Assembly: GCA_004352715.1 (NCBI GenBank)
Contig: SCFE01000088.1
Coordinates: 1,644,915-1,708,914 of the forward strand
DNA from: Hofstenia miamia
Taxonomy: Eukaryota; Xenacoelomorpha; Acoela
Length of the DNA stretch: 64,000 bases
Direction of reading: 5' to 3'
Positions within the stretch are counted from its first letter, which is position 1, and each line of letters begins with the position of its first letter. Shown here one piece after another: positions 57,986 through 64,000 of this stretch. The translations under genes were made by a program, and so were the position numbers. A model generated the notes under the pieces. The model made no database searches and was not told the origin of the DNA. It worked only from the letters and a program-made list of their open reading frames with translations.

Positions 57986-58413
57986 TCTCGCTCTCTGTAC
58001 GCCTTCCATATTAATAATTTGCACAGAATTAATATTTGTACAAGAATTGCCAAAAACTCGCTTTGTTTACGCCAAATATTTATATCTCGCTTTATTTTGA
58101 TTTTTTCTTTGCTTAGAGTCTTCTCTAGATTGACTATGTACAAAAACGGTATGTTCACACTACTATTGTAAACGCTGTTTAATTCAAGCTTTATTAAATC
58201 CGAATATCTTACTAGTTTGTCGATTTTTACGTAATTAGGTTTGTGATATTCAATAATAATAAAATTATCGAATCTGAAGTAAATTAATTCTAATAATTTT
58301 TATTCCTTCCTATTCAAGCACTCTAATCCAAATTAATCAAAATCGAAAATTATGGATAAAACTATAGGTAATATTAAGCTATTCCATAGTATTTACAATT
58401 TTTTGTTTTGTAT

Positions 58414-58454
<41 letters not shown>

Positions 58455-59273
58455 TATACTTCCCGTATCAATATGATAAAATTAAATTAGTTGGATTCAC
58501 TTACTTACAAACAATTTGTCTAATCCGAACTTCCAAAATTCTTTATTTTAACCTCAATAATTGCTGATATTTTACGAATATTTAATTAGATAAATTAATA
58601 TCACGAAGAGAAAGGGTTTAATAAAACTACTAAGATTCATTATACTAGTTGTCTAATCCGCCATTAGTTAATTGGTGCAGTCCAAATAAAAAAATATATG
58701 AGTTCCAGATTAAACGGTATATATCAAGGTTGGGAGCAGGAAATTATTGTACGGCGCAGCCCTCCTCACAGCTCAACTAAAGCTTTGTTTACCTTGGCCG
58801 CACTAGAAAAACAACAAGATTCATATAATTTTGAGAGTTTCGAATAGTTGGCTTAATGCAAGTTCAAGTTTTTAAAATATAATGTTTTGCAATATTAGCA
58901 AAAATTAACGCATAACAATTCATCCTGCATTTCATTGACTTAGCCTTGGTCCACACTGCCAACATGAATATTTTTCGGTCTACCTATCCCTAGGCCCGGA
59001 TGAGCGATGTCTACCCACAGTTCACACTGCGAACTGACCCTCTTCCATACTTAATATATCTCATATACAATTTTTTTTAAAAAAATATAAAATGCAATAG
59101 ATTGAACTGTTTCCAAAACATCAAAATACCAATATTTATGTCTTTTTGATTATTTGTACATTTTTATCCACCTGATTATCACTTATTAGCAATGAATTAC
59201 GTTCAATTCTGTCGAATGCAATACTTCGAATATATATAATGTATAAATAAATAAATAAATAAATATATATTAT

Positions 59274-59304
<31 letters not shown>

Positions 59305-59839
59305 TCATGCTTTCAATGATCACTATACTTAATCATAACCAATTATTTTAGGAATTCTACAATAAAATAATAACTCTGTGTTTCAGGGCAAAGCCAATTA
59401 ACCGGCATGATAATATCCCTGAACCTACTCCCCACCGATTCTAACTTTTGCCCCGGTCTCGTACAATCTATATCTATTGTCCTGTACTGAATTTAATTCT
59501 TCTAAATTATGCATACATTAATCAAATTGAATTATGAATGGACATAATGTAAAAATATTGTAGTTTATAAAATATTACATTATAGCAAATACAAAGTAAT
59601 ACATAGTAGCAAATATTAAGTCGATGCAGTACGGTTATCGTCGCATGCTTTGTTTCTATGATGGCATTTCCCCGGGCTGGAAATAGCCTAGTTTTATTGA
59701 TTTTATTGATCTCCATTTCGTTTGTTTATGTTAATATTTCAACCATTACTGGAAGACTACGACCGGGCCAGACGGGACAGTTTACTATTATAATATAAAA
59801 ATCTGGACTGTTTTGACTGGTACTAATTTGTTACCAAAA
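57927..59839. other. Intron upstream of the first visible receptor exon
   Basis: I find no further EGF-coding exon on the minus strand here. It contains (TA)n and (AAT)n tracts only. Confidence 0.55.
57947..57982. repeat. (TA)n microsatellite near a receptor acceptor site
   Basis: TA run about 20 bases upstream, in gene orientation, of the exon starting at 57926. Confidence 0.95.
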
Positions 59840-62600
59840 CTGATCATTTCAAATTTATCCATGTTAATTTCCATTTTATTAAATTATTCCAATGGTTGAG
59901 ATTCGAAATGTCATTATCTAATTCATCCTGAACATTTATGATTCTATCTGCATATAAAACTATAGATGAAGTTGAACAACAAGCAGTAATATCATCAGTG
60001 AAAGCAAGGAGCAGGATCCTTGTGGTGCACCACTCATTATTGCCTTAGTCCTTGATAAATGGGAGTTTACAGAAACAAATTCAGGTGTCCATTTAGATAA
60101 GAAGTTAACTGCTTAAGAAAATTTCATCATTTTCAAATGTATGCTCAAGTTTCATAAATGAGCAAATCATGAACAAATTCAGGTGTCCATTTAGATAAGA
60201 AGTTAACTGCTTAAGAAAATTTCATCATTTTCAAATGTATGCTCAAGTTTCATAAATGAGCAAATCATGAACAAATTCAGGTGTCCATTTAGATAAGAAG
60301 TTAACTGCTTAAGAAAATTTCATCATTTTCAAATGTATGCTCAAGTTTCATAAATGAGCAAATCATGAACAAATTCAGGTGTCCATTTAGATAAGAAGTT
60401 AACTGCTTAAGAAAATTTCATCATTTTCAAATGTATGCTCAAGTTTCATAAATGAGCAAATCATGAACAAATTCAGGTGTCCATTTAGATAAGAAGTTAA
60501 CTGCTTAAGAAAATTTCATCATTTTCAAATGTATGCTCAAGTTTCATAAATGAGCAAATCATGAACAAATTCAGGTGTCCATTTAGATAAGAAGTTAACT
60601 GCTTAAGAAAATTTCATCATTTTCAAATGTATGCTCAAGTTTCATAAATGAGCAAATCATGAACAAATTCAGGTGTCCATTTAGATAAGAAGTTAACTGC
60701 TTAAGAAAATTTCATCATTTTCAAATGTATGCTCAAGTTTCATAAATGAGCAAATCATGAACAAATTCAGGTGTCCATTTAGATAAGAAGTTAACTGCTT
60801 AAGAAAATTTCATCATTTTCAAATGTATGCTCAAGTTTCATAAATGAGCAAATCATGAACAAATTCAGGTGTCCATTTAGATAAGAAGTTAACTGCTTAA
60901 GAAAATTTCATCATTTTCAAATGTATGCTCAAGTTTCATAAATGAGCAAATCATGAACAAATTCAGGTGTCCATTTAGATAAGAAGTTAACTGCTTAAGA
61001 AAATTTCATCATTTTCAAATGTATGCTCAAGTTTCATAAATGAGCAAATCATGAACAAATTCAGGTGTCCATTTAGATAAGAAGTTAACTGCTTAAGAAA
61101 ATTTCATCATTTTCAAATGTATGCTCAAGTTTCATAAATGAGCAAATCATGAACAAATTCAGGTGTCCATTTAGATAAGAAGTTAACTGCTTAAGAAAAT
61201 TTCATCATTTTCAAATGTATGCTCAAGTTTCATAAATGAGCAAATCATGAACAAATTCAGGTGTCCATTTAGATAAGAAGTTAACTGCTTAAGAAAATTT
61301 CATCATTTTCAAATGTATGCTCAAGTTTCATAAATGAGCAAATCATGAACAAATTCAGGTGTCCATTTAGATAAGAAGTTAACTGCTTAAGAAAATTTCA
61401 TCATTTTCAAATGTATGCTCAAGTTTCATAAATGAGCAAATCATGAACAAATTCAGGTGTCCATTTAGATAAGAAGTTAACTGCTTAAGAAAATTTCATC
61501 ATTTTCAAATGTATGCTCAAGTTTCATAAATGAGCAAATCATGAACAAATTCAGGTGTCCATTTAGATAAGAAGTTAACTGCTTAAGAAAATTTCATCAT
61601 TTTCAAATGTATGCTCAAGTTTCATAAATGAGCAAATCATGAACAAATTCAGGTGTCCATTTAGATAAGAAGTTAACTGCTTAAGAAAATTTCATCATTT
61701 TCAAATGTATGCTCAAGTTTCATAAATGAGCAAATCATGAACAAATTCAGGTGTCCATTTAGATAAGAAGTTAACTGCTTAAGAAAATTTCATCATTTTC
61801 AAATGTATGCTCAAGTTTCATAAATGAGCAAATCATGAACAAATTCAGGTGTCCATTTAGATAAGAAGTTAACTGCTTAAGAAAATTTCATCATTTTCAA
61901 ATGTATGCTCAAGTTTCATAAATGAGCAAATCATGAACAAATTCAGGTGTCCATTTAGATAAGAAGTTAACTGCTTAAGAAAATTTCATCATTTTCAAAT
62001 GTATGCTCAAGTTTCATAAATGAGCAAATCATGAACAAATTCAGGTGTCCATTTAGATAAGAAGTTAACTGCTTAAGAAAATTTCATCATTTTCAAATGT
62101 ATGCTCAAGTTTCATAAATGAGCAAATCATGAACAAATTCAGGTGTCCATTTAGATAAGNATGGAGTGGGATGTTAGAATCTTAACAATTTTTTATGTTT
62201 TCAAGAAAAAGTAATATTCCAGATCGAAATCCGTGTTGATTAGCCGATATTTGATTAGTAATTATTGGATATAATGTATCAAAGATAATTTTCTCAAAAA
62301 GAAGGGAAACTTTTGCCATAAAAATAATAGGCTTATTATTCGAAACCTCAGACTTCGAACATTTTTTATGAAAAGGAATTAATTTTGCAATTTTCCATTA
62401 TCACTAATAATAAATTCGAAGAGATTAAATACATGAATAGCCATTTCATCGCATATGATTTTTGAAAAATAATAAAAAGCCCTTAAGTTTTAGATTTCCT
62501 ATAACAGATTCTTTTATTGATAGATCAATTTGATTAAACCTTCCGAGTTCAAAAAAATTTTTAATTTTGAAGCTGGTTACAACTCATGGAGAAAAAAACA
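59840..62600 (-). mobile_element. LINE RT remnant interrupted by a 98-bp tandem array
   Basis: On the minus strand, RT finger motifs at about 62380-62170 (HKKCSKSEVSNNKPIIF, LFEKIIFDTLYP, ISANQHGFRSG) are followed by the 98-bp array. Then come NSHLSRTKAIMSGAPQGS (about 60070-60015) and a damaged active-site box YADRI (about 59960) to 59840. The expected TDFSKAFD block between fingers and array is missing. The element is inactive; the YADD second Asp is replaced. Confidence 0.8.
60075..62159. repeat. 98-bp tandem array, about 21 identical units
   Basis: The motif CAGGTGTCC recurs every 98 bases from 60082 to 62140, and all units look identical. On the minus strand each unit reads like the RT stretch HDLLIYE...AYI...FLKAVNFLSKWTPEF, interrupted by stops. 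The array is therefore built from the LINE coding sequence that abuts it at 60075. It ends at a single N (62160). 98 is not a multiple of three, so no repeat protein can be encoded. Confidence 0.93.
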
Positions 62601-62875
62601 TTCAGATGCTGTATTAGAATTTCGTGAGAAACTTTTCCACTCTTATCGGCAAAGGAAGATATTGTGGCCCACTAAATTCATATTTAACTGAAAAACATTG
62701 ATTTATTGAAAGAGGACAACTACATGATTTTAAATAAAGTGCTTTGTCTAGATCAGTAAATTCTAAGAGAATGCTTAGAGAAATTAAATACCTTTCCATT
62801 TGAAAGTGATCACGTGCAGTTTTCTTATTAATGCTTATAGTACGATTGAATAATTATATATATATATATATATAT

Positions 62876-63875
62876 NNNNNNNNNNNNNNNNNNNNNNNNN
62901 NNNNNNNNNNNNNNNNNNNNNNNNNNNNNNNNNNNNNNNNNNNNNNNNNNNNNNNNNNNNNNNNNNNNNNNNNNNNNNNNNNNNNNNNNNNNNNNNNNNN
63001 NNNNNNNNNNNNNNNNNNNNNNNNNNNNNNNNNNNNNNNNNNNNNNNNNNNNNNNNNNNNNNNNNNNNNNNNNNNNNNNNNNNNNNNNNNNNNNNNNNNN
63101 NNNNNNNNNNNNNNNNNNNNNNNNNNNNNNNNNNNNNNNNNNNNNNNNNNNNNNNNNNNNNNNNNNNNNNNNNNNNNNNNNNNNNNNNNNNNNNNNNNNN
63201 NNNNNNNNNNNNNNNNNNNNNNNNNNNNNNNNNNNNNNNNNNNNNNNNNNNNNNNNNNNNNNNNNNNNNNNNNNNNNNNNNNNNNNNNNNNNNNNNNNNN
63301 NNNNNNNNNNNNNNNNNNNNNNNNNNNNNNNNNNNNNNNNNNNNNNNNNNNNNNNNNNNNNNNNNNNNNNNNNNNNNNNNNNNNNNNNNNNNNNNNNNNN
63401 NNNNNNNNNNNNNNNNNNNNNNNNNNNNNNNNNNNNNNNNNNNNNNNNNNNNNNNNNNNNNNNNNNNNNNNNNNNNNNNNNNNNNNNNNNNNNNNNNNNN
63501 NNNNNNNNNNNNNNNNNNNNNNNNNNNNNNNNNNNNNNNNNNNNNNNNNNNNNNNNNNNNNNNNNNNNNNNNNNNNNNNNNNNNNNNNNNNNNNNNNNNN
63601 NNNNNNNNNNNNNNNNNNNNNNNNNNNNNNNNNNNNNNNNNNNNNNNNNNNNNNNNNNNNNNNNNNNNNNNNNNNNNNNNNNNNNNNNNNNNNNNNNNNN
63701 NNNNNNNNNNNNNNNNNNNNNNNNNNNNNNNNNNNNNNNNNNNNNNNNNNNNNNNNNNNNNNNNNNNNNNNNNNNNNNNNNNNNNNNNNNNNNNNNNNNN
63801 NNNNNNNNNNNNNNNNNNNNNNNNNNNNNNNNNNNNNNNNNNNNNNNNNNNNNNNNNNNNNNNNNNNNNNNNNNN
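62876..63875. other. Assembly gap (1000 N)
   Basis: Exactly 1000 N after a (TA)n tract. The 125 bases that follow (63876-64000) repeat 59847-59971 exactly, so the next contig starts inside sequence already shown. Confidence 0.99.
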
Positions 63876-64000
63876 TTTCAAATTTATCCATGTTAATTTC
63901 CATTTTATTAAATTATTCCAATGGTTGAGATTCGAAATGTCATTATCTAATTCATCCTGAACATTTATGATTCTATCTGCATATAAAACTATAGATGAAG
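63876..64000 (-). repeat. Second copy of the LINE RT palm fragment
   Basis: Identical to 59847-59971, including the YADRI-encoding stretch on the minus strand. It continues past the window edge; probably the other haplotype of the same locus. Confidence 0.85.

Noticed and set aside
60075-62159. CRISPR-like array
   Set aside because: The units abut one another with no variable spacers, the repeat is 98 bp, and the context is a eukaryotic LINE.

Overview
The window is nuclear DNA from an AT-rich invertebrate animal. The evidence is split genes with GT-AG introns and TTTAG acceptors, long introns full of (TA)n tracts, and a mixed load of eukaryotic transposons (LINEs, a Ty3/gypsy LTR element, mariner/Tc1, a P-element/THAP9-like relic, MITE-like repeats). 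No bacterial gene organisation is present, and I cannot name the phylum with confidence. The sequence is a draft scaffold with three 1000-base N gaps and several single-N joins. Most joins sit next to near-identical repeated blocks, which look like overlapping contigs or the two alleles placed in tandem rather than real duplications.

Two host genes can be reconstructed, both on the minus strand. (1) A type-B carboxylesterase/cholinesterase-family gene at 18337-28619 has four phase-consistent exons and 507 codons. It keeps the HGG oxyanion loop, the GQSAG nucleophile elbow, and the expected Glu and His. (2) The 3' part of a MEGF10/Draper-like engulfment receptor lies at 45567-57926. Its eight exons encode about six laminin-type EGF repeats, one transmembrane helix and a cytoplasmic tail with NPF and YxxL-type motifs. 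Its 5' exons lie beyond the right edge or in the gap. An unidentified 168-codon reading frame at 11993-12499 may be a terminal exon of a third gene.

Layout from the left: 1-9.5 kb is mostly non-coding with a P-element-like transposase relic (about 3.6-4.6 kb), two notable hairpins (about 2.4 and 2.7 kb) and a family of degenerate telomere-like (CCTAA-rich) repeats. A decayed LINE is at 9.5-11.1 kb and the orphan frame at 12 kb. A CAACGTTG-rich repeat is at 16.4-16.8 kb. The esterase gene spans 18-29 kb; its introns hold a foldback element, two N gaps and a mariner transposase (DD37D). A Ty3/gypsy element at 32389-36484 has two LTRs, a 5-bp target-site duplication and a polypurine tract, but its pol frame is broken by one frameshift and one stop. 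MITE-like copies are at 38 and 44 kb, and a jockey/CR1-like LINE with endonuclease and RT is at 39.5-41.8 kb. The receptor gene spans 45-58 kb, with Tc1 and LINE fragments in its introns. At 59.8-62.6 kb another LINE RT remnant is interrupted by about 21 identical 98-bp tandem copies of its own coding sequence.

The two host genes have no evident functional link. The most unusual feature is the 98-bp array made from a LINE reverse-transcriptase segment. It is either a satellite in the making or an assembly loop.
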